A stretch of 64,000 bases of DNA from Ulva prolifera. Lineage: Eukaryota > Chlorophyta > Ulvophyceae > Ulvales > Ulvaceae. Below the pieces are notes generated by a model that had not been told where the DNA came from, searched no databases, and saw only the letters and a program-made list of their open reading frames with translations. The position numbers were made by a program, and so were the translations under genes. Positions 45,542 to 56,689 of this stretch are shown piece by piece. Where the stretch lies: positions 8,319,985 through 8,383,984 of the forward strand of contig CM041196.1 in NCBI GenBank assembly GCA_023078555.1. The letters run 5' to 3'. Position 1 is the first letter of the stretch, and each line of letters begins with the position of its first letter.

Positions 45542-47354
45542 GCGGCACTCTGCGCCTCGGACGGGGCCGGCGGCCGCGGGCAGAGCCTGGTCAGGGGATG
45601 GTTCGGGACTAGAAGCCAGTAAGTGTAGCAGAGGGAGGGGCGCCTGAGCAGGTGCAGTGGCGTCGGCTGACGTGATCGTCTATGGCCTGGCACACCCGAG
45701 CGACCGCACCGTGCCGTTGCAGAGAGCGGCGCCGGCTGCATGATACCCGGTGCTGACTTGACAGCTGCTAGGCTGCGTGCTACATGAGGCCGCGGTCAGC
45801 CATATGCTGTTGGGGGCTTGCGGGAACAACAACACTGTAAGCAAAGCTCACGGTGGACGGAGCCTGCACAAGCTGCGCACCTGGGCTGTGCATGCATGCA
45901 TGGGAGTGTGACGCCCAAAAACACAGGCAGTGCGTGAGGGGGGCGGCCTGGTGAAGTAGTCTCGGTGATGCTGTGGCTCACCCGTTGCTTGCACCGTGCA
46001 TGTCTGCAGCGAGTGGGCATGCGTGGCGTGTCCACTGCCCTGACAAGGCCCATTGTCGAGGTGCCTGTTGCGCTTGCCAGATCCCACATCCAAGACTTCC
46101 AAGAGATGCCCAGGTGTGAGTGCTGTGAGGGCTGGGAGTGCGCAATGCCACCGGGCCCGGTACGCAGTCACCACCTGCCGCAGTTTATGTGGAGCCACAG
46201 GCCAGTGGGTGATCTCTAGTCGGTAGACATGCCAGCGATGAATCAGCCGGCCTGTGTCGGGTGGTTGCGGTCTCGATAGGCCTAGCTATACTACAAGGGG
46301 CCTCTGCAGCCGTGGGCTCGGCACACGCATCTGCTGGGTGGCCCACAGCTGCGCAAAGGACCTGTCATTTCGTTGCAAGCGGCACCCTGTGGGTGCGGTA
46401 TGTGAGGCGTCACTGCCGTGCATTCCGCCTGACGGTCTGGGGGCTGCCCTGTTCACCTCGGGAAACTAAATTGACCATGTTGCCAATTTGAAGTGACCGC
46501 TCGCGGTCAGGTCGGAGCACAAGTGGGCGTCAGGCGCGAGAGCAATTATGGCACAGCATCCTGGATGCACTGCTGGGTGCCTGCGCCACACAGAGATGCC
46601 TGCCTGCCACAGGTGCAGGATAGTCTGCTGTAACACGGGGTGTTGGTCTCGAGGGATTTAATGTGAGCTGCTGCTTGGAGCTGTCCAGCACTCACGATTC
46701 CGCCATGGGCGCGCAAGAGCTTCGTGCTGTAGTCTGTAAGTAGCGCACTCTCCGTGTTGTGTTTGAGCTACCTGACCGTCACAAGGCGTGACTGGGCATC
46801 AGATTGCTGGGGCATCAACGGGAACATAGCATAGTGTGTGCAGATCATAGCCGTTTCGTCCAGAACAGCACAATTGACACAGGCAGGTGGCGGCCATCTA
46901 CATAATGCACCCACGGGAGTTGTGTGACCTCACTGTCAAGTCTACACGTCTGGTAAAGTACTGCATCATGGCAACCCAATGCCGCTATCTCAAGTGCCCT
47001 GTGCTGCACTTGTCGCCGCCAACCGGTGGAGCCTCCCGGTAGCTGGCACTCTCTGAGCTACAGTGGCTCATGCGCCGTATCATACGCCTTCTGCTGAAAG
47101 GAAACCTACTGAAACAAGAGTTCAGGATCTGCGTAAGACTGTCACTCCGCGACACATCACGCTGCACCAGCCGCCTCGGTGCGCAGCACCAGTGCCTGTG
47201 GCCGCGAACCTGGCGCCCTCGCCGCCATGCATGGCCGCGGCGCATCTGATCGCACCCTGCACATCTGCTCCCGAGCATGCACGGGCGCCGCATCGCCCCA
47301 GCCGGACTCGCCCCGGCTCAGATCTCTTGCTCAAATCGCGACACGCACCCCCGG
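45542..47354. other. Intergenic, convergent apyrase / PHYLLO ends
   Basis: About 1.8 kb into which both neighbouring genes end. TGCATGCA palindromes occur around 45889. No exon with paired splice sites or recognisable protein sequence is seen. Confidence 0.45.
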
Positions 47355-50300
47355 TCAGTCTAGGAGGTGTCGCAGAGCGTTGACGAGGGCGAGCGGCTGT
47401 TCCTCGTGTACAGCATGCCCGGATCGCAGCACCTCGACGACGGGGTACAGCAGGTCGCCCGGCCATGCATGCACGCCGCCCGCGTACGCCGCGGCGCCGT
47501 CGCCCGCCTCCCAGTCCTCCGGCAGCCCCGCGACCCCCTTAGCCACCTGCACGAACTTTGCGTCCCACTCGCCGACCACCAGCGCAACCTCGCACGCCAT
47601 GCTGCGCTGCGCGAGCTGGCTCCACAGGTTCTGCCGCCCTGGCGTGCATCCGACGAGCACGTTCCCGAGCGCCCGCAGGTCCCCTGCGCTGCGGCGGCGC
47701 TCGGTGATCTGGTCGAAGCGAGGGTGCTGCCGCAGGGACGCCCACAGCGGCGCCTGGTACCACACGTCCACAAACTCCGGCGCCGTCATGCTGCGCATCA
47801 GGTCCGCGGTGTGCTGGTCCTGCATCCGCCGGGCCTCCGCGTGGTGCGGCAGCTGGATCCCCGGACTCCCGGACACGGCGACGACCCGCGCGATGTCCGC
47901 ACAGGGTTCCGCCCCGGCCTGCAGCGCGACGCGCGCGCCGAGGCTGTACCCGATGACCGTCGCGGGGGCCGCCGCGGCGGGGCCGCGCTCGAGGAGGCCG
48001 CGCAGCGCGGCGCGCACGACGGCCGCCATCGCCGGGATGTCGCAGCGCGCGCCGGTGGCCTGGTTGACACACGCGTCGCCCCACGTCGACGCGCCGTGGC
48101 CGGGCAGGTCGACGGCGGCGCACTCGTAGCCACGCTGCGCCATCGCGAGCATCACCGGCCGCCAGTCCTCTGCGGAGCCCATGAAGCCGTGCAGGAAGAG
48201 GAGGAGGCCCTTGCCCGCGCGCTTCTGCGGTGACCCTCCGTCTTCCCCCTGACGGAGCAGGCGTAGCATGCGCACCTGGGCGGCTGGGCCCCCCGGCTGC
48301 TGCACATTCTGCGTGATCGTCTCGAACTCGAGCCTGAGCGCCTCCAGCGGCCGCTGCGGCGCGGCGAGCGGATCGGCGGCGAGCGCTGCGGCATGCATGG
48401 CCAGCGCCTGCTCCTCAACGGCCTCTGTGTCCGTCAACCGCAGCCCAGCGCAGTCGGCGTCTGCACCTGCGGCGGCAGTCTGGCGCACCGGCAGCCACTC
48501 CGGCGAGACACCCGCGCCGCCCCCCTCTGTGGCCACAAACCACGGCAGTGTGCCGAGCCCGTGCGCCGTCGCGCCGCGCGGCGCCGCCGCGGCGTGCTCA
48601 GCGCACAGCGCGTCGGCAGCCGCCGCGACCGCCGCGAGCTTCGCGATGCCCACCGGCCCCTCAAACGCGGAGCTCAGCACGCAGCGCACGCCGTGGCTCG
48701 CGCCCCAGCGCAGCAGCGCGCAGATGCGCTCCATCGAGCCCAGAACAGCCGGCTTGATCACCACCGCTGCCGCTGCCGCGGCCCCCACCACCCCCTCCGC
48801 CGGCACCCCCGGCACGCCCGCCCCGCCCGGCAGCGCGTGCGCGAGCTGCGGCAGGAAGCTGCCGTCATCGAGGCTCTCGTCGACGGCGACGGGCAGCCCC
48901 GCGGCCTCGGCGAACCGTTCGATGTCCCGAGGGTTGTCGACGGGCTCCTCGAGGTACTCGAGGGCCGCGCCGCGCGCCGCGAGCCCGTCCGCGAACTGAA
49001 GCGCCTGTCCGAGTGTCCACCGGCGGTTCGCGTCTGCGCGCACGGCGCACCGGCCGCGGCACGCGCCGCAGATGGCGGCGATGATGTCCACGTCGTGCTG
49101 TACGTCGCTGCTGCGCGCCACCTGCACAGGTGTACCCCGTGTACGACGACACAGGGTGAGCGCAGCCACGCCAGACGCTGTGTGAGGACCTGACGATTGA
49201 TTGTGTGTCGAGGGGCACGATCTGCGTGGGCAGCGTTAGCTGCAGGGAACCCTTTGCAGGTGATCCCTTGAATTCAGCCCAGCCACTCAGTATGCATGAC
49301 AGTGGGAGGGGCGCCTGCGACCTGACGGCTATCTTCGTGGCTGGAAAGCTGCCCGAGGCCCAGCGCGACGTGGAGCGGCTGTGCGTGGCGCCGTGTCAGA
49401 CGCGACAGCTGCTACGCCGCTGCCGGTGGGGCATGCTGGATCACATTCCCGCCGCATGCATGCCCCGCTGGGTGCGCACCTTGACTTTGATGGCGCTGAA
49501 GCCCTCGGCCACCAGCTCCCCCGCGCGCTGTGCTGCCTGCTGGGGCTCCATGCCGGTCGGGTCCAGCAGCGCGTTCACCGCGACTCCGCCATGCCCCCCG
49601 AGCGCGCCCCGCATCCCGCGGCCGCCCGTCTCGTCCGCCGCCGCCCCTCGCAGCGCCCCCAGCCACAGGTGCTCCGTCAGGGTCCGCCCACCGAGCGCGG
49701 CGCCGAGGGCCGTGCACAGCGCCGTCTCCACCCCAAAGCGCACCGACGGCCACAGCGAGTCCGGCGCCAGGCCGACGACCCCCGCCCACCAGATCTCGAG
49801 CTGCCCGTCCAGCGCCGACACGCTGACGGGGACCACGCGCCCGGGAAGCAGCACGGACAGCGCCGCGAGCTGCGCGGCCGCATCCTCCGGCCCCTCCCGG
49901 TGCAGCCCCGGCAGTGGCGACGCCTCGCCGCAGCCCTGCAGCAGCTCCCCGGACGGCAGCTGCACAGTCAGCACGAGCGTGTGGCCGCAGCGCGCGCCGT
50001 CAGCGCTCCCCGTCGTCACCGCCTGCGCGAGCGGCAGCACGAACCGGCGGAAGTGCAGCGCGTGGATGGTCACGTACATCGCACACTGGTCCGGCCGCAT
50101 CGGCACGGAGGCGGCGAGCTGCGGCTGCCGCGCGCTGCGGGGCGGTGGCGCCCGCAGCGCGGCCCCCCAGCGCAGCACGTTGCGCGCCGCGGCGGCGCAG
50201 TGCGCCTGCAGCGCGCGGTGCACGGCCACGTTGTCGGCCGGGCCGGTCGCCACCTCCACCACGGACGAGACGTTGAGCGCCCACGCGCCGCGCAGCGCCG

Positions 50301-53300
50301 GCAGCAGGTCTGGGAGGGAGGAGACGTGCTGGTAGGCGACGCGGTGTGCGCGGCAGAGACCCTTGAGGTCGACGTCTGGGGGCGTGCCCCACAGCTCGGA
50401 AAACTCCTCTGCATGCATGCGCTAGCTTTGGCGGACCTGTGCCCCGGGTGGGCGGAGTGCGTGCTGTGGCCGTGCATGCGCAGCAACAGGGACGCGTGAG
50501 GGTGTGCGCACCGGAGGGGACGGAATCGGCGACGGGCAGGAAGCTGAAGATGCCTCCGCCGCCGTTGTTCACGAGTACAACCGTCAGCGGCGCGCCTTGC
50601 GGCTGCGCGCGCACCAGCATCAGGCCGTTGGTGTCGTGCAGGAACGAGAGGTCCCCTACGACGAGTGTCGCGGGCCCCCGCAGCCCGGCCGCAAACCCTG
50701 CCGCCGCCGAGAGCACGCCGTCAATGCCGGAGGCGCCGCGGTTGGCGGCGACCGGATTTGGGTCCGGCGCGCCCGCATCGTCGACGTCCTCCGGCGGCGC
50801 CAGCACCGGCCTCGCCCTCGGGGTTGTGAACATATCGAGGTCTCGGATCGGCATCGAGTTGCCGGCAAAGAGGCCGTGGCCACGCGGCAGGTACGCCGCG
50901 ATCGTCGCCGCAACAGCGGGCTCCGTCACCTCGCAGGACCCCGCGGCGGCCCCCCCCAGAACCCTGGACCGCAGCGCCGCGCACACGGCCGCATCCAGCT
51001 CCCCGAGCAGCGTGCGGTACGCGCTGGTGTGCTGCGCATCTGCGGCTACAGGGGGCAACACAATGCACAGCTGGCTTGGCGTGCACTGGATGAGCGCTGC
51101 CACAGTGTGCCGTTCGTCGTGGCGGTCCGGGGCCGGCGCGACGTGAAGCCACGGCATGCTGTGCGTGCGTGCCCGGTCCGCGAGGAACTGCATCGTGCGC
51201 TTGGACACGACGTGCGCGCCGATCTGCAGCACGCAGTCCGGCGCGAGGGCCTCATGCATGTGCGCGTCCGTCAGCAGCGTGTCGAGGTGGTGCAGCACGA
51301 CCGCCCCGGCCGCCGCCTCGCACGCGCCGACGCGCAACCCTGACAGCACGTCGGCCGCGATCGGCCACCCGAGGGCCTCCGCCACGCTGCGCGCTGCCTG
51401 CCGGTCTGCCGGGGAGCGCAGCTCGCCGCACAGCACGAGCCCGCGCCGGGCCGCGCGCAGCTGCTGCACCACGCCGGCCATGGCTGGGGGCAGCGCCGCT
51501 GCGGCAGGCAGCGCGGCGTGCGGCGCGAAGGGGATGTGAGCTGTGAAGGGCTCTGTGGTGGACGCCCAGGTCTGCAGCGCGGCCGCCGTGGCTGCCGGCA
51601 TGGCCTCCGCTGTGGCCACGGGCGCGAGGGGTTCCCGGAACTGGCAGTTGACGTGGACGGGCCCCGGCGCCGCCGCGGCGACGGCGTGGCGCACGGCCGC
51701 GTCAATCGCCGTCAGCACGGCCGCCGGGGCGTACGCGGGGGACGCCTCCGGCGGAGGCAGGTCCACCGCGTGGCGCACAAAGCCGCCGAAGATCTTGACC
51801 TGGTCGATCGTCTGGTTTGCGCCGCAGGCGCGCAGATCGGCCGGGCGGTCCGCCGTCAGCAGCACCAGCGGCACCGCGCTCGCGGACGCCTCCACGGCGG
51901 CCGGCAGCAGGTTCGCGACGGCGGTGCCGCTGGTGGTGAGCACCGCGACCGGCGCCGCCGTCGCGGCCGCGTGGCCGACGGCCCAGAACCCTAGCGACCG
52001 CTCGTCCACGCAGACGTGCAGCGTGGCGTGGGGGTGTGTGTACACGGCGTGCGCGAGCGGGGAGGACCGCGATCCGGGTGCGACGGCGAAGCACAGCACG
52101 CCGCAGCGCACGAGCTCGTCGACGACCAGCGCGGCGTGCGCGGCCGGCAGGTTGGGCGCCGCGGCGGCCGCCAGCGGCCGCCGCAGCGCCCGCCGGAACA
52201 GCGACACCTTCAGGTCGAGCTCCTGCCACTCACTCACGGGGTCTGAGCCGGGGACGATCCCGACGCCGGAGTAGAGCAGGGCCTCGTGCTCCCCCGGCGC
52301 ATCGGGCACCGGCCGCACGAGCGCGCTGCGGATGCCGACGACAAACTCCGCCGAGTCGCCGGTGAGGTACCCAAAGGGACCACAGTAGAAGCCGCGGTCA
52401 AACGGCTCGTGCGCGCGGATGAAGGCGTGGGCCTCGGGTTGCGGGCATCCGCAGACGGCGGGGGTGGGGTGCAGCACGCGCAGCAGGTCCGCGTCGCTGA
52501 CGGTGTGCGGCACGCGGCCCGAGACGCGGCCGTACACGTGCTGCACGGCGCGCAGCTTCAGCAGCGTCTTTGAGACGTCGAGGGAGACGCGGGAGCAGAC
52601 GGAGGCGAGCGCGGCTCGGACCCAGTCGCGCACGATCGCAAACTCCACGTGCTCCTTCGCGCCCTGCATCAGCTCGAGGCCGAGGTAGAAGTCCTCCTGG
52701 ACGTTGCCGGGGCTGCCGCGCCGCCGCGTGCCTGCACAGGTGCATGCATGCGTCTGCCACACGCCCGGCAGAACCGATGGCCCGAGATCACCTATTGATT
52801 GGCCGTGGAAATGACCGGTTCTCGGCACCACGTGGCGGATGTCGGGGGCAATGCATGCGTGGCATGCATGGTGATAGGGTAGCGGAGGCGGCACCGGCGA
52901 TGGCCTCGGTGGTGACGGTGCGGCCGCGGCGCACAAAGAGGCGCTCCGGCGTCGACGACACAAACGCGGCGCCGCCGGGCAGAACCAGCGCGACCTGGTA
53001 GCTTGAGGGGTCGGCGCGCTGCAGCAGCTGGAGCAGCGCGAGCGCGTCGAGCGCCCCGCGCAGCCGCACCGCGACGCGGCGCGCCAGCACGACCTTGCTG
53101 AGCGTGCGGCTGCTGGCCGCGGCCGCCGCGTCGGGCAGCGGGCTGTTGAGCGCGAGCAGGCTGTCGAGGTCCGTGCTGAGGCCCGGTCCATCGAGAAACT
53201 CCTGCACCACAGCTGAACCCCCGTCTTCCCGCGGTCGCTACGCGCTCCTGGACGCAGACGCTCCGCAGGGGATGAGCGGCGCACCTGGATCGCCGATCGC

Positions 53301-55052
53301 GGGATGGACCCTGATGACCCTCCGACTTCCGCAGCGGAGCCGGTGACGTCGTTGAGCTCCGAGAGGCACCTGCCGAGGAGGCCCTCCCAGTCGGCCTCGC
53401 TCGGGAGGCAGTCGGCCGCGGTCGTGTCGGCAAGGGGCCTGGAGGACGAATCGAGCGCGGCGGGGGTGGCGAGCGCGGCAAGCAGGCGCTGCACGTGCAC
53501 GGCGGCGTGGCGGCACGTGCCCGCGCCGCGGCCCGACGCGCAGTCGCCGTCCCACACGACATGCACCGCCAGCTCATGCATGCTGCTCCCCTCCACCTGC
53601 ACCCGCTCCCCACTCAGATACCCGCCGCGGCAAAGGCACCAGTCGCCTCATCATGCATGGGCCGCATGCATGTAGGTGGCGAGGGAGGCGCACCAGCTCC
53701 ACCGCCGGGATGAGCATGCAGTAGCCGCCAAAGTCGGCCCACTCGGCGGCGGCAGAGGCGGTGGCATCGAATCGGGCGCCGCCGAGGGCGCGCATGCTGC
53801 GCCCGAACGGCCGCACGAAGCGCCGCACGGCGGCCAGCACATCCGCGCCGAGCTCCTCCTGCGGCTGCCCCTGCCACAGCCACGCCGCGCCGTACCCTGC
53901 ACAGCACGCCCCGCGCTGCGTGACCTGCCCGCTCACATTCTCCCCCCTGTCCCACCCGCTGCACAGTAGAGCTCCCACGGCAGCGCAGAAAACAGCTGCT
54001 TAATCGCTGAAACACGCGCCTGACGAGAGCGGCCATGCATGCATGCAGCTCAAGTGTTCATGACATGCATGCGGAGCATGCATTGCAGCAGGCGCAGGGG
54101 AGCTGCACCGGCGATGGTTGGGTTGTGCTCGGGATCGTTCGCCGGGTGGGGGGCCTGGCGGGGGGAGAAGTATGTCTTGGGCTGTGCCATGGAGGTGGGG
54201 CCGGAGGAGGCTCCGTCTGAGTTCAGCGGCCGCAGCGGCGCCGCGGCGGGGGCGGCGTCGTGCAGCCTCTCGGAGGCGGACTGCGTGATGAGCCACTGGA
54301 GGGCCGAGAAGGTGGCGGGCAGCTGCAGCTGCAGCCGCACGACGCCGGAGGGGCTGCGGCTACTGCTGTGCTGCTCCACCTCCGCCACTGCCGCCTGCAA
54401 GGTGGCGACAGCAGCAGGCAGGGACGTCTGCATGGCGAGCACCTTGTGTTGAGTCCTCGCGCTTGCGTTGCAAAGCTTTGCATGCAGCGGTGTGCCGCTT
54501 GGTCTGGCCGCAGCCAGTGCTGCATGGAGGGTCCAATATGCTCATGGCTACGGCTGTGCCATGATGCACGAAAGCACGTGTGTAGGAAATTCGCGGCTGC
54601 GGCGTGTGGATGCTGTCGCTGCTCTCTGTTGGTGAAGTGCATGCAGGCAGTCACTCGGCTCAGCCAGACCAGCATCGCGGCCACCGCACCTGCGCAGGCA
54701 GGCGAACGGTCCGGCTGATGGCAGGAGTCACAGATGCAGCGCCGCCCTGTGGCAACAGCCGGGAGTTCCCATCGCCTGGTGGCTCGAGCGCGGCTGGTTG
54801 TGCAGGCGTCACGCTGTTGGAGACCTGCCGTGCCACCTCCGCAGGCCCTGAACCGTTGCTGCTGTGGAAACTCTCATCAGATCTGACTGAAAACGTCCGC
54901 TCTGAGGAAGAGACGCGTGGAGCGCAGGAGTGCACGGCTGGATGAGGAGCATTGGGCTGCTTGCGGTGGTTGACGACGCTGCCTCGAGCCCGTTCTCGGC
55001 TCCCAAGCGCCAGGCCTGACCCGCTGTGGGCTCTACTTGTGAACGATACCAT
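47355..55052 (-). CDS. PHYLLO: PHYLLO: fused MenF-MenD-MenC-MenH of phylloquinone synthesis
   Basis: One protein for four early steps from chorismate to o-succinylbenzoate in vitamin K1 synthesis. Eight exons (54690-55052, 54109-54427, 53694-53896, 53327-53596, 52895-53201, 50512-52731, 49480-50408, 47355-49121) keep phase and give about 2125 residues. Residues 1 to about 120 are serine/arginine-rich, probably a transit peptide. Isochorismate synthase (about 120-665) is complete, with KVVLARR, TEAIAGTRRRG, CGPFGY and YSGVGIVPGSDPVSEW. MenD (about 680-1310) has DERSLGFWAVG, TTSGTAVANLLPA and GDLSFLHDTNGL, then LVNNGGGG for thiamine diphosphate. MenC (about 1330-1810) has AIKVKV, RADANRRW, EYLEEPV, AVDES and IKPAVLGS. 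MenH (about 1830-2125) has LFLHGFMGS, nucleophile elbow GYSLGAR and terminal GHAVHEEQP. In land plants the menF part is truncated; here it keeps the chorismate-binding C-terminus. The first-exon start (ATG at 55052) is inferred. Confidence 0.96.
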
Positions 55053-55786
55053 TATGACTTTTCTGCAGGGCGCGCTTCCAAGCTGTATTCGGGCTGTTCG
55101 CCTGTGTTATGATGCGAGGCTACGTCGTGTCGACAAAGATGCAGGCACGCTCGGCAGCTCATCGTTCAAGCGAAAATGAGCACGGACCAGCCGGAGCGCA
55201 CGCTGGCAACTATGTAGCTGTTAGCAGCGGTAGTCGTGGAAGCGCTGCGATGTGCTGCTGCAGGTCAGCCCAGTGCAGCGCAGGTTGGCGTGTCCGGACC
55301 AGCCTACGATACACGAGGTGCACAGACCTTCGCTTGAGCCATAAAGCGAAGCAGAGGTTGAAGCAGCCTGCTGCTGCGCTGATCTGCGTCGCGGCGGCTC
55401 CTGTAGCTGGCAATGCTCTCAGATTCGGCACGCAATCAAAGCATCAGGTACCACGCCTCGGCCGCATGCGGATGCCTACATCACAGGCTGCACACTCCAC
55501 AGAAAGAAACAAGCTATCACAGCATTGTAATTGTTGACTGACGTCATTGTGCCGTAGCCGCGTACAGGAGCGGTGGTGTATGCACGCAGACGCACGCTCC
55601 GCGCTCGATCGGGGCTAGGTGTCGAGACGAATTGCCGGTGCAACACAAGCATGAGCTGACCCTTGGCATAGGTGGCCAGTCTCGCGTGCTTTCAAGGTGC
55701 ACGGCGGAGCTTTAGTGGGCGAACGCACCCTGCTGACGTGCGTGCTAGCATCCTGGCTTGTGCACCTCAGGCCACCTCGTGCCAGT
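55053..55786. other. Intergenic upstream of PHYLLO
   Basis: Interval before the repeat at 55787, expected to carry the PHYLLO promoter. Nothing else is recognisable. Confidence 0.45.
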
Positions 55787-56010
55787 GGTAAAGTACATCT
55801 GGGTTTACTTAGCCGTATCCTTAAGAGGACATTGACACCTCCGAATGAAAGGGACCACACGTCGAAGGGGGTCATTACCTGGGACCCAGGTTTTCTGAGC
55901 TCGGAAAACCGTACGCAATGGTTGTGTAGTGGCGGCGCCCATACGTGACGCCTCCCCGGCCACGTGGATCCAGGCCAGAGCGCGAAGCAAATTCAGAGTT
56001 ACATAGTGGC
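55787..56010 (+). mobile_element. Dispersed repeat family, copy D (about 224 bp)
   Basis: The left end GGTAAAGTACATCTGGGTTT then ACTTAGCCGTATCC resembles the left end of copy B at 16157. The family core occurs with one change, GGACATTGACACCTCCGA (55827-55844). The right end GCAAATTCAGAGTTACATAG matches the right end of copy B (GCAAATTCAGATTTACTTTA). The interior is longer than in copy B. It has no coding capacity, which fits a diverged non-autonomous element. Confidence 0.7.
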
Positions 56011-56689
56011 CGATGCGTGTCGGGATCGGATGCATCATAGTGAGTGGCAGGAACTGCCATGGCAGCATCGCGATGGTGGCCCAGATGCGATGAATCGATC
56101 TCTAGCTTGAGGTTTCTCCATCGGCTCTCGGCAGCGTTCCCCCCCCCCCCCCCCCCCCCCCCCCGCCCCCGGGACCATCACAGCTGCCCATCACTGCCTA
56201 GCAGGCAGGACTGCATCATGCACCGCCCTGTGTCTCGCACGCATGCTGGCACGCCACCAGATCGGGCACCTGCGCGGTGTTCACCGCGGTCTCGATCGAA
56301 CCCGAGGCGCCACGCAAGAGCCCCCCTCAGGCCCCCTTTTGATCCCAACAAGCGGCAGGTGCAGACATGACATGCCCGCAAGGGCCGCCACGAATTCACA
56401 CACAGCCGCTCGCGGTCGCATCATCGAAACCATACTTCATGTTCATGCAGCAAATGTGTACGCGTGCAAAATGCAGCAACGGAAAATGTCCATGGTTCTA
56501 GCGCGGCGGCTGAAATCATCGGAAGCGCAGCCACCGCGAATTATCTGAGCGTTTCCGCCATCCGCCTCTACCTCGCATCATCCCCCCGGCCTCCCTCCGG
56601 GGATCCCAACGATTAAAAACGCGCACACCGCCAGGTCCCAAGCTTGCCCGCGGACGAAGCAGTGGAGACCGCCGGCCTCGTGGCCGCGG
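56011..56689. other. Intergenic with a C26 homopolymer
   Basis: A run of 26 C lies at 56139-56164, followed by GCCCCCGGG. The rest is the 3' flank of RUS. No exon is supported. Confidence 0.5.

Noticed and set aside
50000-53602. A 1200-codon uninterrupted frame taken as a single-exon gene
   Set aside because: It is the large MenF/MenD exon (50512-52731) that stays open through neighbouring introns; the family motifs continue in other frames across clear splice sites.
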